From an uncultured bacterium (GTDB lineage Bacteria > Bacteroidota > Bacteroidia > CAILMK01), in contig CAIKRV010000095.1 in NCBI GenBank assembly GCA_903829945.1, positions 1-40,397 on the forward strand: 40,397 bases of DNA. The letters run 5' to 3'. Below, piece after piece: positions 26,326-35,285 of the stretch (positions are counted from its first letter, which is position 1; the number at the start of each line of letters is the position of its first letter). The translations under genes and the position numbers were made by a program. Under the pieces are notes generated by a model. The model had not been told where the DNA came from. It worked only from the letters and a program-made list of their open reading frames with translations, and made no database searches.

Positions 26326-27246
26326 CTAAAATTGATATCCTTTCAGAAATTCTGTAATGGCCATTCTTTTTTTTCCTTCTAATTGTACTTCCAAAATATG
26401 TAAATACCCATCTTTTAATGATAATTTCAAGGTATTCGGGTCGGATTTTATAAAAGTCCCAATGGGTTCCTTTACGGTGGCATATTCTTTTTGGCTTTTA
26501 AAAAGCTTAAAAATTTTACCGTCCAAGCTGGTCCATGCACCCGGTACCGGACTTAAACCCCTAATAAAATTATGGGCCTGTTCCAAATTAAAATCAAAAG
26601 AAAATTTACAATCTTCTTTAAAAATTTTAGGTGCAAATTTTGGATCGCTGTTCAATACTTGAGGATAAGTATGCACCAAGCCCGAGGCAATCGCCTGTAC
26701 TGTTTTTAGCACCAAATCTCCTCCGGCAATCATCATGCGGTCATGGAGTTCTCCTGCACTTTCATCCGGTCCGATAGAAAGTTCGGATTGAAAAATAATA
26801 TTACCGGTATCTATTTCATGTTGCAAGAAAAAGGTAGTAATGCCTGTTTTGTTTTCACCATTCATTACTGCCCTGTTAATTGGCGCTGCACCTCTATAAT
26901 CGGGCAATAGCGAAGCATGCAAATTGAAGGTGCCTAAGGCAGGCATGGCCCAGATGACTTCGGGAAGCATTCTAAAAGCCACTACAATTTGTAAATTGGC
27001 ATTATAAGATTTTAACGACTCAATAAAATCATGGTCCTTTAATTTTGTGGGTTGTAAAACCGGAATATCGTGGGCATTGGCGTATTTTTTTATAGCAGAA
27101 CTTTGCAAAGTTTGTCCTCTGCCGGCGGGTTTGTCCGGAGCGGTGATGACGGCAACAACATGATAGTTATTTTGAATTAAAACATCTAAGGAAGGAACAG
27201 CAAATTCCGGTGTCCCCATAAATACGATTCGTAATTCATTTTGCAT
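26326..27246 (-). CDS. fmt: Methionyl-tRNA formyltransferase
   Basis: Formylates the initiator Met-tRNA using 10-formyltetrahydrofolate. The 306-residue product begins LRIVFMGTPEFAVPSLDVL and has TAPDKPAGRGQ, the active-site block FNLHASLLPDYRGAAPINRA, the TGITTFFLQHEIDTGNI motif and the C-terminal OB-like domain (FIRGLSPVPGAWTSLDGKIF). All catalytic residues (Asn-His-Asp) appear present. It starts with ATG preceded at 4 nt by TAATTTCG, a one-base variant of the -7 box (27251-27258). It is divergent from recJ. The def gene is not adjacent. Confidence 0.97.
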   Translation of the reverse strand: MQNELRIVFMGTPEFAVPSLDVLIQNNYHVVAVITAPDKPAGRGQTLQSSAIKKYANAHDIPVLQPTKLKDHDFIESLKSYNANLQIVVAFRMLPEVIWAMPALGTFNLHASLLPDYRGAAPINRAVMNGENKTGITTFFLQHEIDTGNIIFQSELSIGPDESAGELHDRMMIAGGDLVLKTVQAIASGLVHTYPQVLNSDPKFAPKIFKEDCKFSFDFNLEQAHNFIRGLSPVPGAWTSLDGKIFKLFKSQKEYATVKEPIGTFIKSDPNTLKLSLKDGYLHILEVQLEGKKRMAITEFLKGYQF

Positions 27247-27388
27247 CCTGCGAAATTAGTTTTTTTAGCCTTGTCGTGGCATGACCGGACAATAGTTTTA
27301 ACTAATTGAATTAAAGCGATTTGAAATAAAGCTTTTATATTAAAGTAAAATAACCGAATTTTGATGGTTTCAAATTCATTGCCAAATT

Positions 27389-29089
27389 ATGCAAAAACGC
27401 TGGATTCCTAAGGAAATTCCTACCATTGAAGCAATCGATGCGCTGCGTGAGCAGGTGGCTGTGAGTGATATATTATTAAAATTAATGCTTCAAAGAGGCA
27501 TTAATACGATTTCAGTAGCGCAATCCTATTTTAATCCGGAAATTTCTCAATTGCATGACCCATTTTTAATGAAAGGAATGGATTTAGCCATTCAAAGAAT
27601 TAATAAAGCCATTAACCAAGGAGAAAAAATACTCATTTACGGGGATTATGATGTAGATGGTACTACGGCTGTTGCCACAGTGTATTCCTTTTTCTCCGGA
27701 TTTTATGAAAATGTATTATTTTATATTCCGGATAGATTTAAAGAAGGATATGGGGTTTCTTTTCAAAGTTTGGACTGGGCAAAAGAACAAGATATAACTT
27801 TAGTAATTACCTTGGATTGCGGCATTAAGTCTATTGCTCAAGTAGACGCTGCGGCTGCAAACCATATTGATTTTATTATCTGCGACCACCATACTCCCGG
27901 AGAGGAGTTGCCAAAAGCATTGGCAATTTTAAATCCTAAGCAAGCAGATTGTAATTACCCGTTCAAGGAATTGTCCGGTTGCGGGATTGGGTTTAAATTA
28001 ATTGATGCTTATGCCAGGGCATTTCAAATCCCGGTAGATGTGAATGATTATTTGGATTTGGTGGTGGTAAGCATTGCCTCTGATATTGTACCTATTGTTG
28101 GAGAAAATAGAATTCTGGCCTATTTTGGTTTAAAAAGGATCAATGAACATCCCAGGGCAGGCATTAAGGCATTGATCGATTTAACGGGCGCATCTAAAAA
28201 CATGAACATTAATGATCTTGTTTTTAAACTAGGTCCGAGGATAAATGCTGCCGGTAGAATAGCGAGCGGAACGGCGGCCGTGGAAATGCTTATAGAGTCC
28301 AGTGATGAAATAGCCATTGAAAAGGCATCAGCAGTAAATAAAAACAATACGGATAGGCAAGGAGTGGACTTAATTATAACTAAGGAAGCCTTAGAAATGA
28401 TTAATATTGATCCTGAACTTCAAGATAGAAAAACAACGGTATTGTATAATAAAGATTGGCACAAAGGGGTGATAGGCATAGTTGCCTCTCGATTAATTGA
28501 TAAATATTATCGTCCTACCATTTTATTGACAGAATCGAATGGCATGGCTGTAGGCTCTGCTCGTAGTGTACCCGGTTTTAATTTGTATGAAGCTATTGAA
28601 TCCTGCGCTCATTTATTAGATCAATGGGGCGGTCATCAAGCAGCCGCTGGATTAAGCTTGGAAATTGATAAGATTGATGAATTTTCATTGGCATTCGAAA
28701 CGGCTGTGGACACTTTAATTACAGATGAATTATTAACACCGATTATTGAATTCGATTTAGAAATACCTTTTTCAATAATTACCTTGTCGTTTTGCAAAAC
28801 ATTGGAAAGATTCGGCCCTTTTGGTCCAGAAAATATGAAACCGGTTTTTGTAACCAAAAAAGTTAAAAACATGTATCGCCCCAAAATTGTGGGAAATAAT
28901 CATGTACAATTACAATTAACTTCAGATGAGGCCGGCACTTATTTTAAAGCGATTGCTTTCGGTTTTGGTGAAATATTTGAAGATTTATGCAAAGCCCGTT
29001 ATTTTGATATTTGCTACACCATAGAGCCCAATGAATATGGAGGAAATTATTCCTTGAATTTGAATATAAAGGACATTAAACTAAGTTAG
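27389..29089 (+). CDS. recJ: Single-stranded-DNA-specific exonuclease RecJ
   Basis: A 5'-3' single-strand exonuclease for recombination and mismatch repair. The 566-residue length fits. The DHH superfamily motifs are in order: IYGDYDVDGTTAVATVYSFF (motif I), TLDCGIKS (II), ICDHHTPGEELPKALAILNP (III, the DHH), VVSIASDIVPIV (IV), then the DHHA1 domain with GVIGIVASRLIDKYYRPTIL and the GGHQAAAGLSLE motif. The C-terminal OB region follows (FGPFGPENMKPVF). The start ATG is 142 nt from the divergent fmt start. lptB follows after 63 nt with its own promoter box. Confidence 0.97.
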   Translation: MQKRWIPKEIPTIEAIDALREQVAVSDILLKLMLQRGINTISVAQSYFNPEISQLHDPFLMKGMDLAIQRINKAINQGEKILIYGDYDVDGTTAVATVYSFFSGFYENVLFYIPDRFKEGYGVSFQSLDWAKEQDITLVITLDCGIKSIAQVDAAAANHIDFIICDHHTPGEELPKALAILNPKQADCNYPFKELSGCGIGFKLIDAYARAFQIPVDVNDYLDLVVVSIASDIVPIVGENRILAYFGLKRINEHPRAGIKALIDLTGASKNMNINDLVFKLGPRINAAGRIASGTAAVEMLIESSDEIAIEKASAVNKNNTDRQGVDLIITKEALEMINIDPELQDRKTTVLYNKDWHKGVIGIVASRLIDKYYRPTILLTESNGMAVGSARSVPGFNLYEAIESCAHLLDQWGGHQAAAGLSLEIDKIDEFSLAFETAVDTLITDELLTPIIEFDLEIPFSIITLSFCKTLERFGPFGPENMKPVFVTKKVKNMYRPKIVGNNHVQLQLTSDEAGTYFKAIAFGFGEIFEDLCKARYFDICYTIEPNEYGGNYSLNLNIKDIKLS

Positions 29090-29136
29090 AAAAGTTTAAC
29101 CAAAATGCAGCATTCAAGTTTTCCCTATTAATTTTT

Positions 29137-29144
29137 TAAATTTG
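29137..29144 (+). promoter_or_regulatory. -7 box TAAATTTG for lptB
   Basis: Exact TAnnTTTG match 8 nt before the lptB ATG; it suggests a nearly leaderless transcript separate from recJ. Confidence 0.5.
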
Positions 29145-29152
29145 TACCGTAC

Positions 29153-29893
29153 ATGAAATTATCAGCTAAAGACCTTGTAAAAACATACCGCGGCAGAACG
29201 GTGGTAGATCATGTATCCGTAGAGGTAGAACAAGGCGAAATTGTAGGTTTATTAGGCCCTAATGGTGCCGGAAAAACTACATCATTTTATATGATTGTTG
29301 GTTTTGTACGTCCGGAAATGGGTGAAATATATTTGGACGGTTTAGAAATTACCAAAGATCCGATGTACAGACGCGCACAAAAAGGCATCGGTTATTTACC
29401 GCAGGAAGCATCTGTTTTTAGAAAACTCAGTGTGGAAGATAATATTAAAGCGGTGTTGGAATTAGGAAATCTAAGTAAAGCAGACCAAGCAGCAAAACTA
29501 GAATCTTTGATAGAAGAATTTCACTTGGAAAGGGTGCGCAAAAATCGTGGCGATTTATTATCCGGCGGTGAGCGCAGACGAACTGAAATTGCCAGGGCAT
29601 TGGCCTCTGATCCAAAATTTATATTATTGGACGAGCCATTTGCGGGTGTGGATCCCATTGCCGTGGAAGATATTCAAACGATAGTTGCTAAACTCAAGGA
29701 AAAAAATATCGGCATTTTAATTACTGACCATAACGTTCAGGAAACTTTGTCCATAACTGATCGCGCCTATTTATTATTTGAAGGTAAAATATTGAAAGCC
29801 GGAAGTGCAGAAGAATTAGCGGCCGATCCACAAGTTAGAAAGGTATATTTAGGTCAGAATTTTGAATTGCGCAGAAAAAAATTAACTATTTAA
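29153..29893 (+). CDS. lptB: LPS export ABC transporter ATP-binding protein
   Basis: The ATPase of the LptB2FG machine that extracts LPS from the inner membrane. The 246-residue protein shows Walker [10 protein letters not shown] (35-43), Q-loop [14 protein letters not shown], signature [16 protein letters not shown], Walker [21 protein letters not shown] and H-loop DHNV, all in the form diagnostic for LptB. The LptFG permeases and LptC are not in this window. Its stop is 4 nt from the convergent aspartyl protease gene. Confidence 0.96.
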   Translation: MKLSAKDLVKTYRGRTVVDHVSVEVEQGEIVGLLGPNGAGKTTSFYMIVGFVRPEMGEIYLDGLEITKDPMYRRAQKGIGYLPQEASVFRKLSVEDNIKAVLELGNLSKADQAAKLESLIEEFHLERVRKNRGDLLSGGERRRTEIARALASDPKFILLDEPFAGVDPIAVEDIQTIVAKLKEKNIGILITDHNVQETLSITDRAYLLFEGKILKAGSAEELAADPQVRKVYLGQNFELRRKKLTI

Positions 29894-29897
29894 ATGC

Positions 29898-30329
29898 TCA
29901 GGCTTCAGTAAGGCAAAGTTCTGCTTTTCCCATATCGATTACTGCTTTAAAATGAATGAGTAAATCACTACCCAATACACCATCAATAGGTAATAACCCC
30001 ATTTTAGTATAGCTCTCATTGACGTGCGTTAAATCCAATGCACCTACCTGGTAATTCTGAATATCCAGTGTTCCAATGCTGATGTTATTAATAGTTACCA
30101 CATAATTATCCACTGCATTCGAACCTAAACCTACTGCTTTATCTTCATTTTCTTCAAATTCATCTGCCATAAGAATTTGCTTAATATTGGTTAAATCAAA
30201 GATGGTTCTAGATGCACCCGTATCCAGTAACATACGCAATGGATGACCATTAACCTGAAGGGATAGAAAGACATGAAATCCTTCTTCTTTGATGGGACTT
30301 ATTTCTAAATGAATAGCACTTTGCTTCAT
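29898..30329 (-). CDS. Retropepsin-like aspartyl protease family protein
   Basis: A 143-residue protein with the single-lobe aspartic protease core: LLDTGASRTIFDL with catalytic Asp36, a flap-like segment (AVDNYVVTINNISIG), and the C-terminal LPIDGVLGSDLLIHFKAVIDM. The size fits a dimeric retropepsin or clan AA aspartic protease. There is no signal peptide, so it should be cytosolic. Its substrate is unknown, and other proteins with this fold can be inactive. It is expressed apart from mdh, since a terminator lies between. Confidence 0.87.
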   Translation of the reverse strand: MKQSAIHLEISPIKEEGFHVFLSLQVNGHPLRMLLDTGASRTIFDLTNIKQILMADEFEENEDKAVGLGSNAVDNYVVTINNISIGTLDIQNYQVGALDLTHVNESYTKMGLLPIDGVLGSDLLIHFKAVIDMGKAELCLTEA

Positions 30330-30354
30330 AATAAATAATGAATGGAGATAAAAT

Positions 30355-30390
30355 AAAAACGCCCAAAATCTTATGATTTCAGGCGTTTTT
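30355..30390 (-). terminator. Rho-independent terminator downstream of mdh
   Basis: AAAAACGCC (30355-30363) pairs exactly with GGCGTTTTT (30382-30390) around an 18-nt loop. On the minus strand the stem follows the mdh stop (30408) by 17 nt and ends in a T-run. The A and T runs make it potentially bidirectional. Confidence 0.85.
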
Positions 30391-30407
30391 ATAAGAGTTA
30401 TAAATAA

Positions 30408-31346
30408 TTATTTTACTAATTGATTGTCCAAAACGCTCATGACTTCTTTAACAGCGCTTGCACTTTGATTTAATAATCCCATTTCATCTTTGTTAAGTTT
30501 CAACTCAATGATTTGTTCAATACCTTTTTTGCCTAATTTTACCGGAACGCCTAAGTAAATATCTTTTAATCCATATTCACCTTGCAACCATGCACAAGCT
30601 GGAAGAATACGTTTTTGGTCACGTACAATGCTTTCTACCATTTGAGCAGCAGAAGCACCCGGAGCATACCATGCGGAGGTACCAAGTAAATTCACTATTT
30701 CACCGCCACCTTTTTTGGTTCTGTCAATAATCGCGTTTAATTTATCTTCAGCAATGAGTTCGGTAACCGGAATACCACCAACGGTAGTATAGCGAGGTAG
30801 CGGAACCATGGTATCGCCATGACCGCCTAAAAGCATCGCTTGGATATCACGAGGAGATACATCTAATGCTTCGGCTAAGAAGGCTCTGTATCTTGCAGTG
30901 TCTAATACACCGGCCATACCAAATACACGGCTTGGGTCTATTTTAGCCGTTAGGAAAGAACAGTATGTCATTACATCCAAAGGATTGGAAACAACAACAA
31001 TAATAGCATTTGGAGAATGTTCTATTACTTGTTTAGTAACACTTTCAACAATCTTAGCATTTGTATTAATAAGGTCATCACGACTCATGCCGGGTTTACG
31101 TGGTAGGCCGGAAGTAATTACAACTACTTCTGAATCAGCAGTTTTGCTATAGTCATTGGTAGAGCCAATCACACGAGTATCATACATATTTACAGGAGCG
31201 GTTTGCCAAATATCTAAAGCTTTACCTTCTGCAAAGTTTTGCTTAATATCAACAAGAACAACTGTATTAGCAACGCCGCGTTGTGCTAATACGTCAGCGC
31301 AGGTTGCGCCCACATTACCTGCCCCGATAACACTTACTTTAGTCAT
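30408..31346 (-). CDS. mdh: Malate dehydrogenase
   Basis: NAD-dependent oxidation of malate to oxaloacetate in the TCA cycle. The 312-residue product belongs to the LDH-like MDH group. It has VSVIGAGNVGATCADVLAQR (Rossmann motif), the substrate loop SGLPRKPGMSRDDL with its arginines, VVSNPLDVMTY, and the active-site His in LLGGHGDTMVPLPRYTTVGG. It has its own promoter box 28 nt upstream and a terminator downstream, so it is a single-gene unit. Confidence 0.97.
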   Translation of the reverse strand: MTKVSVIGAGNVGATCADVLAQRGVANTVVLVDIKQNFAEGKALDIWQTAPVNMYDTRVIGSTNDYSKTADSEVVVITSGLPRKPGMSRDDLINTNAKIVESVTKQVIEHSPNAIIVVVSNPLDVMTYCSFLTAKIDPSRVFGMAGVLDTARYRAFLAEALDVSPRDIQAMLLGGHGDTMVPLPRYTTVGGIPVTELIAEDKLNAIIDRTKKGGGEIVNLLGTSAWYAPGASAAQMVESIVRDQKRILPACAWLQGEYGLKDIYLGVPVKLGKKGIEQIIELKLNKDEMGLLNQSASAVKEVMSVLDNQLVK

Positions 31347-31374
31347 AGTATTTATGAATATTAAAAATTTGCGG

Positions 31375-31382
31375 CAAAGGTA
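31375..31382 (-). promoter_or_regulatory. -7 box TACCTTTG for mdh
   Basis: Exact TAnnTTTG on the minus strand, 28 nt before the ATG. A TTTG lies 24 nt upstream of it, slightly longer than the usual -33 spacing. Confidence 0.55.
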
Positions 31383-31489
31383 CGGATAAGAGTATTGACC
31401 TTATTACAAATTGAAGCGAAAATTATCGATTATTTTAATTTTTTGCGATAATTATTCTAATATGTTGAATATTAGTATTTTAACAAAAT

Positions 31490-32149
31490 TTACTTCAGTG
31501 TAAAAATACAGGTTTGTTTGAACGGAACAATTTTATCATCCAAAAAAATGGATGCATCACTGATAATTAGTTTATCTCCCATTTTCATGGTTGCAATCCA
31601 ATCAATCATAGCAGGAGTAAATGTATTGCCAATGACGCGTTCAGTGATTGGTTTAAAACTGCTATTGTTTGGGATGATGGTATAAGTAAACTCTCTAACT
31701 TCATAATGAACATTCTGGGTAAATACAGGACTTTCAGCATAAACTGTATTTCTGGCCAAAAGTTGTGCCATGGAAATTTTTCCACCTTCATAGGCACCAA
31801 TTTTTATGACCGGTGGCGGTAAGGCTGCGACTCTATATTTTTCAGTGCTTAGTTTTTTAAGGGTATTTCCTATACGGACCGATACAATTAAATCAATGGT
31901 TGAAACATCAGTAGGAGGGTAAACGATATATTCATTGAAGGTATGGGGTGCTTTTTTAATTTTTCCGGCATCAACACTTACTACAATGGCCTCAGAGGAA
32001 TAACCGCAAACTTTGATGTAAACATAATTTTCGATACCGGTATAAAAAGTTTGCCAATTAGGAGAATTAATACTTACAATCGGTTCCTTTACTTGGGCAA
32101 ATCCCCATTGAGTAAGCAGCAGACTAAATAGGAGCAGTAGTTTCTTCAT
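31490..32149 (-). CDS. Stand-alone exported protein resembling the GldM C-terminal region
   Basis: A 219-residue exported protein: signal peptide about 1-18 (ending WGFAQ). The remainder aligns by eye with the periplasmic C-terminal domains of GldM/PorM, the T9SS and gliding motor shaft: a Y.G.ENYV.I.V.G opening, IGNTLKKLSTEKYRVAALPP then PVIKIGAYEGGKISMAQLLA, VREFTYTIIP, GNTFTPAMIDWIATMKMGDK, and a final KQTCIFTLK. Full GldM is about 500 residues with an N-terminal transmembrane helix, so this is not GldM itself. It is the last gene after scoB (9-nt gap). Role in T9SS is inference. Confidence 0.78.
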   Translation of the reverse strand: MKKLLLLFSLLLTQWGFAQVKEPIVSINSPNWQTFYTGIENYVYIKVCGYSSEAIVVSVDAGKIKKAPHTFNEYIVYPPTDVSTIDLIVSVRIGNTLKKLSTEKYRVAALPPPVIKIGAYEGGKISMAQLLARNTVYAESPVFTQNVHYEVREFTYTIIPNNSSFKPITERVIGNTFTPAMIDWIATMKMGDKLIISDASIFLDDKIVPFKQTCIFTLK

Positions 32150-32158
32150 TTTAAATAT

Positions 32159-32815
32159 TTATATGGTCATTTCCGGGATTTCTCCCTCTATAATTAATTT
32201 CCCGGCAGTTTTTGATTTTATTTCCTCCACGCTTACGCCGGGTGCACGTTCTAATAATTTAAATCCTTGCGGCGTAATATCGAGAACTGCAAGTTCTGTT
32301 ACAATTTTTTTAACACATGCAACCCCGGTGAGCGGTAAGGTACATTCAGGCAGTAATTTGCTTTCACCTTCCTTATTGCTATGCATCATGGCTACAATAA
32401 TATTTTCGGCAGATGCAACTAAATCCATGGCGCCCCCCATGCCTTTTACCATCTTGCCCGGAATTTTCCAATTGGCAATATCTCCTTTTTCAGAAACTTC
32501 CATGGCGCCTAAAACGGTAAGTTGTACATGTTTTCCTCTAATCATGCCAAAGGATTCTGCGGAATTAAATAAGGAAGAACCGTCTAAAAAGGTTACCGTT
32601 TCTTTTCCGGCATTTATTAAGTCTGGATCTACTTCTTCCTCGTGAGGATAAGGTCCCATGCCTAATAGTCCGTTCTCTGAATGCAGAATTACGGTCATCC
32701 CTTCCGGAATATAATTAGCCACTAGGGTAGGAATGCCAATACCTAAATTGACATAATACCCGTCTTTTAATTCTTTGGCAATTCTTTTGGCAATGCCGAA
32801 TTTATCTAATGCCAT
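32159..32815 (-). CDS. scoB: Succinyl-CoA:3-ketoacid CoA-transferase subunit B
   Basis: Beta subunit of the class I CoA-transferase that activates acetoacetate with succinyl-CoA. The 218-residue product contains the catalytic glutamate in [13 protein letters not shown] (Glu47), [15 protein letters not shown], and the [14 protein letters not shown] and [17 protein letters not shown] blocks. It is separated from scoA (33509) by a GNAT gene, whereas these genes are normally adjacent. ATG start; 41-nt gap from the GNAT stop. Confidence 0.96.
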   Translation of the reverse strand: MALDKFGIAKRIAKELKDGYYVNLGIGIPTLVANYIPEGMTVILHSENGLLGMGPYPHEEEVDPDLINAGKETVTFLDGSSLFNSAESFGMIRGKHVQLTVLGAMEVSEKGDIANWKIPGKMVKGMGGAMDLVASAENIIVAMMHSNKEGESKLLPECTLPLTGVACVKKIVTELAVLDITPQGFKLLERAPGVSVEEIKSKTAGKLIIEGEIPEMTI

Positions 32816-32856
32816 GTTTATTTAATATTTAAAATATTTTAAGTGATTGATCAATT

Positions 32857-33504
32857 TTAAGAAAGTTGTTTGGTCATTAAGCAGGTAATTTTATCAACGC
32901 GTTCTCTTACCCAGCCATTTCTGGTATAAGAGCGAATGGCGCGTTCATTATCATTACGAACGGTGAGGTGCATTTGTTTGAATCCGCGGTTCAAAGATTC
33001 TTTTTCAGCAGCCATGATTAGTTGAGATCCATAGCCTTTGCTATAGTATGCCGGTAATATTCCGATGCCGACAATGCCTACACTTTTTTCACGTTTTTTA
33101 GCGTTATTTTCAACTTTTTTTACGGGATTATTATTCTTTTTAGGAGGGAAAATTTTACGCTTAATGTTTTTAAAAATAAGCTTATAATTTCTTGATAATT
33201 CAGGATGAAAAAATAACCAAGGTTTCATGAGTAAACCTTTTACAGCCTCCTTAAATGCATATTGAATCATAGCTGAAGTAGAGCCCATATCTGTATTTCC
33301 ATCTACCATTAAGCAACCACAATAACCTATGGCTTTATGGTCTTCCTCTACACACAGCAAAAACTTCTTATCATCCGTTAAATACCATTCCAAGGTTTTG
33401 CGCACAAAATTTAAACCTACCTGAGTAGTGAATGATTTTGGAAAGGCGGCACTATGTGCTTTTGCTAAGTCATTCAGGTCATTTTTAGTCGCAAATCTTA
33501 TCAT
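32857..33504 (-). CDS. GNAT-family N-acetyltransferase
   Basis: A 215-residue acetyltransferase, probably acting on a small molecule or protein amine. The acetyl-CoA loop is GIGILPAYYSKGYGSQLI (about 147-163) and the C-terminal motif is LTVRNDNERAIRSYTRNGWV. There is a Lys-rich insertion (about 112-140) between the N-terminal half and the CoA-binding half, longer than in most GNATs. It sits within the scoA-scoB pair, 4 nt after scoA, so it is co-transcribed. Link to ketone metabolism is not demonstrated; an unlinked insertion is equally possible. Confidence 0.87.
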   Translation of the reverse strand: MIRFATKNDLNDLAKAHSAAFPKSFTTQVGLNFVRKTLEWYLTDDKKFLLCVEEDHKAIGYCGCLMVDGNTDMGSTSAMIQYAFKEAVKGLLMKPWLFFHPELSRNYKLIFKNIKRKIFPPKKNNNPVKKVENNAKKREKSVGIVGIGILPAYYSKGYGSQLIMAAEKESLNRGFKQMHLTVRNDNERAIRSYTRNGWVRERVDKITCLMTKQLS

Positions 33505-33508
33505 AGTT

Positions 33509-34201
33509 TTATTTTCTTACAGTTCTACGTTCAATTCTTTTTTCGTAATTTACTCCTTGGAAAATGCGTTGTACATAAATACCCGGGGTGTGAATTTCAT
33601 TAGGATCCAAAGTACCGGCCGGTACCAATATTTCCACCTCTGCAATGGTGATTTTTCCGGCTGTTGCCATCATCGGATTAAAGTTTCTGGCGGTGCCTTT
33701 ATAGACTAAATTTCCTAAGGTATCACCTTTCCAAGCTTTTACAATAGCAAAATCGGCGGTTAGGCCAAATTCCAATAAATGAGGTTTGCCGTCAAAAATG
33801 CGCACTTCCTTGCCATTGGCTACTTCTGTTCCATATCCTGCCGGGGTGTAGAAGGCTGGAATTCCTGCGCCACCGGCTCTGCATCGTTCTGCAAGAGTAC
33901 CTTGGGGAATTAAATCCACCTCCAATTCTCCACTTAGCAATTGTCTTTCAAACTCAGCATTTTCTCCTACATAGGAGGAAATCATCTTCTTTACTTGCTT
34001 TTGTTGAAGCATTAAGCCTATCCCAAAATCATCTACACCGGCATTGTTGCTGATGCAAGTTAGTCCGGTAATTTTTTTTGCTACCAGCGCTGCAATACAA
34101 TTTTCCGGAATACCGCATAATCCAAATCCACCCAGCATTAAGGTGGCACCACTCGGAATATCTTTAACTGATTCTTCCGCGTTGGTAAATACTTTATTCA
34201 T
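33509..34201 (-). CDS. scoA: Succinyl-CoA:3-ketoacid CoA-transferase subunit A
   Basis: Alpha subunit of the CoA-transferase. The 230-residue product has the subunit's opening [20 protein letters not shown], the glycine-rich [49 protein letters not shown] and [16 protein letters not shown]. It is the first gene of the scoA-GNAT-scoB-GldM-like run on the minus strand, driven by a box 19 nt upstream. The divergent neighbour is a lipoprotein. Confidence 0.96.
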   Translation of the reverse strand: MNKVFTNAEESVKDIPSGATLMLGGFGLCGIPENCIAALVAKKITGLTCISNNAGVDDFGIGLMLQQKQVKKMISSYVGENAEFERQLLSGELEVDLIPQGTLAERCRAGGAGIPAFYTPAGYGTEVANGKEVRIFDGKPHLLEFGLTADFAIVKAWKGDTLGNLVYKGTARNFNPMMATAGKITIAEVEILVPAGTLDPNEIHTPGIYVQRIFQGVNYEKRIERRTVRK

Positions 34202-34220
34202 CCTGTTTACTTTTGAATTG

Positions 34221-34228
34221 CAAAGCTA
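34221..34228 (-). promoter_or_regulatory. -7 box TAGCTTTG for scoA operon
   Basis: Exact TAnnTTTG on the minus strand, 19 nt before the scoA ATG. Confidence 0.55.
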
Positions 34229-34386
34229 TAAAATTAAGTCCATTTACTTTCTTTCGAATGGATTATAATGGACATAATTAAAGTCAAAATTTCAACTTGC
34301 TATTAAATGGCTTGTCGGTTGAATGGTCAAAAGCACTTCCCCACAATTAGGCAGCATCCAAAATTTTGGTATATCTAATAAAAGTG

Positions 34387-34394
34387 TATTTTTG
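34387..34394 (+). promoter_or_regulatory. -7 box TATTTTTG for the lipoprotein gene
   Basis: Exact TAnnTTTG match, 27 nt before the ATG at 34422. Confidence 0.5.
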
Positions 34395-34421
34395 TAATTC
34401 ATCAAACATTACTTAACAATT

Positions 34422-35186
34422 ATGAAAAAGCTCAATTTACTCTTTTTTGCCTTGATTTTAGTGATTAGCTCATGTAGCAAAAAGGACAGTTCCACCAGTA
34501 CTAATACAACTCCTCCCCAAACTTGTGTCCTTGCCACCATGTCTAAAGGCGGTTATTCTGAAACATATGTTTACAATGCAGCAGGTCAATTAACTAAACG
34601 TCAAATTAAGGAAACTCCGACCGGAAATATGATTGAAGATACCTTGAGTTATGATAGCAAGGGAAGGCTTTGGTATATTGTACTTACGGGTGTTGGGAAC
34701 TACAGAGTATTGACTTATAATACGGCCGGGAATTTAACTCAAATTACAGAGTATTCAAATTACAGTCAAAGTGCAAATTATACGTATTCCACTACCGGTC
34801 AAGGTCAAATAACTACAGTTTATTATCATGATAAAACCAGTACCATGGATCATACCATTTTGGTGTATGATGGTAATGGAAATGTTACAAAATCAACTGA
34901 TTACGATGCTAATGGGAATACCTTAGGATATACTAAATACGTTTATGACAATAAGAATAATAACTATAATTCTTATTTTAAATTTATGTATTCTGCTATT
35001 TCTTTTGCCAATTGGGGGCAAAACAATTGTACCTCAATTGTTGTTTGCGATCCAAGTGGCTCACCTTTGGAAACGGATACCTATAAATATACTTATGGCA
35101 GTAATAATTATCCTTTAACCAGTTCATTATCCACAACCACAGGGATAACTGAAAATGATACTTATACTTACAATTGCCATAACTAA
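34422..35186 (+). CDS. Lipoprotein with YD-like repeats
   Basis: A 254-residue exported lipoprotein. The signal peptide ends in lipobox VISSC, so Cys18 should be lipidated, and an S/T-rich linker follows. The body carries several YD/RHS-like repeats such as YVYNAAGQLTKRQ, LSYDSKGRLWYI, LTYNTAGNLTQI and LVYDGNGNVTKSTDYDANGN. Such repeats form beta strands on surface proteins; the protein is much too short to be an RHS toxin and has no C-terminal effector domain. It resembles DUF4595-like Bacteroidota lipoproteins. It is probably a surface-exposed or periplasmic protein of unknown role. Confidence 0.87.
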   Translation: MKKLNLLFFALILVISSCSKKDSSTSTNTTPPQTCVLATMSKGGYSETYVYNAAGQLTKRQIKETPTGNMIEDTLSYDSKGRLWYIVLTGVGNYRVLTYNTAGNLTQITEYSNYSQSANYTYSTTGQGQITTVYYHDKTSTMDHTILVYDGNGNVTKSTDYDANGNTLGYTKYVYDNKNNNYNSYFKFMYSAISFANWGQNNCTSIVVCDPSGSPLETDTYKYTYGSNNYPLTSSLSTTTGITENDTYTYNCHN

Positions 35187-35237
35187 TAATTAAATCAGAT
35201 TAAATATGTACCTACATATAAATATTTAATTTTTATG

Positions 35238-35245
35238 TAACTTTG
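35238..35245 (+). promoter_or_regulatory. -7 box TAACTTTG for the bacilliredoxin gene
   Basis: Exact TAnnTTTG match, 40 nt before the ATG at 35286. Confidence 0.45.
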
Positions 35246-35285
35246 TTACCATAAACGATGTTTAACTGATATAAAATTTAAAAGT

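Noticed and set aside
32163-32645. 160-codon plus-strand frame opposite scoB
   Set aside because: It mirrors scoB codons; scoB has its catalytic Glu and full-length family structure.
34422-35186. RHS/YD-repeat toxin
   Set aside because: Only 254 residues, a lipoprotein signal and no C-terminal effector or immunity gene next to it.
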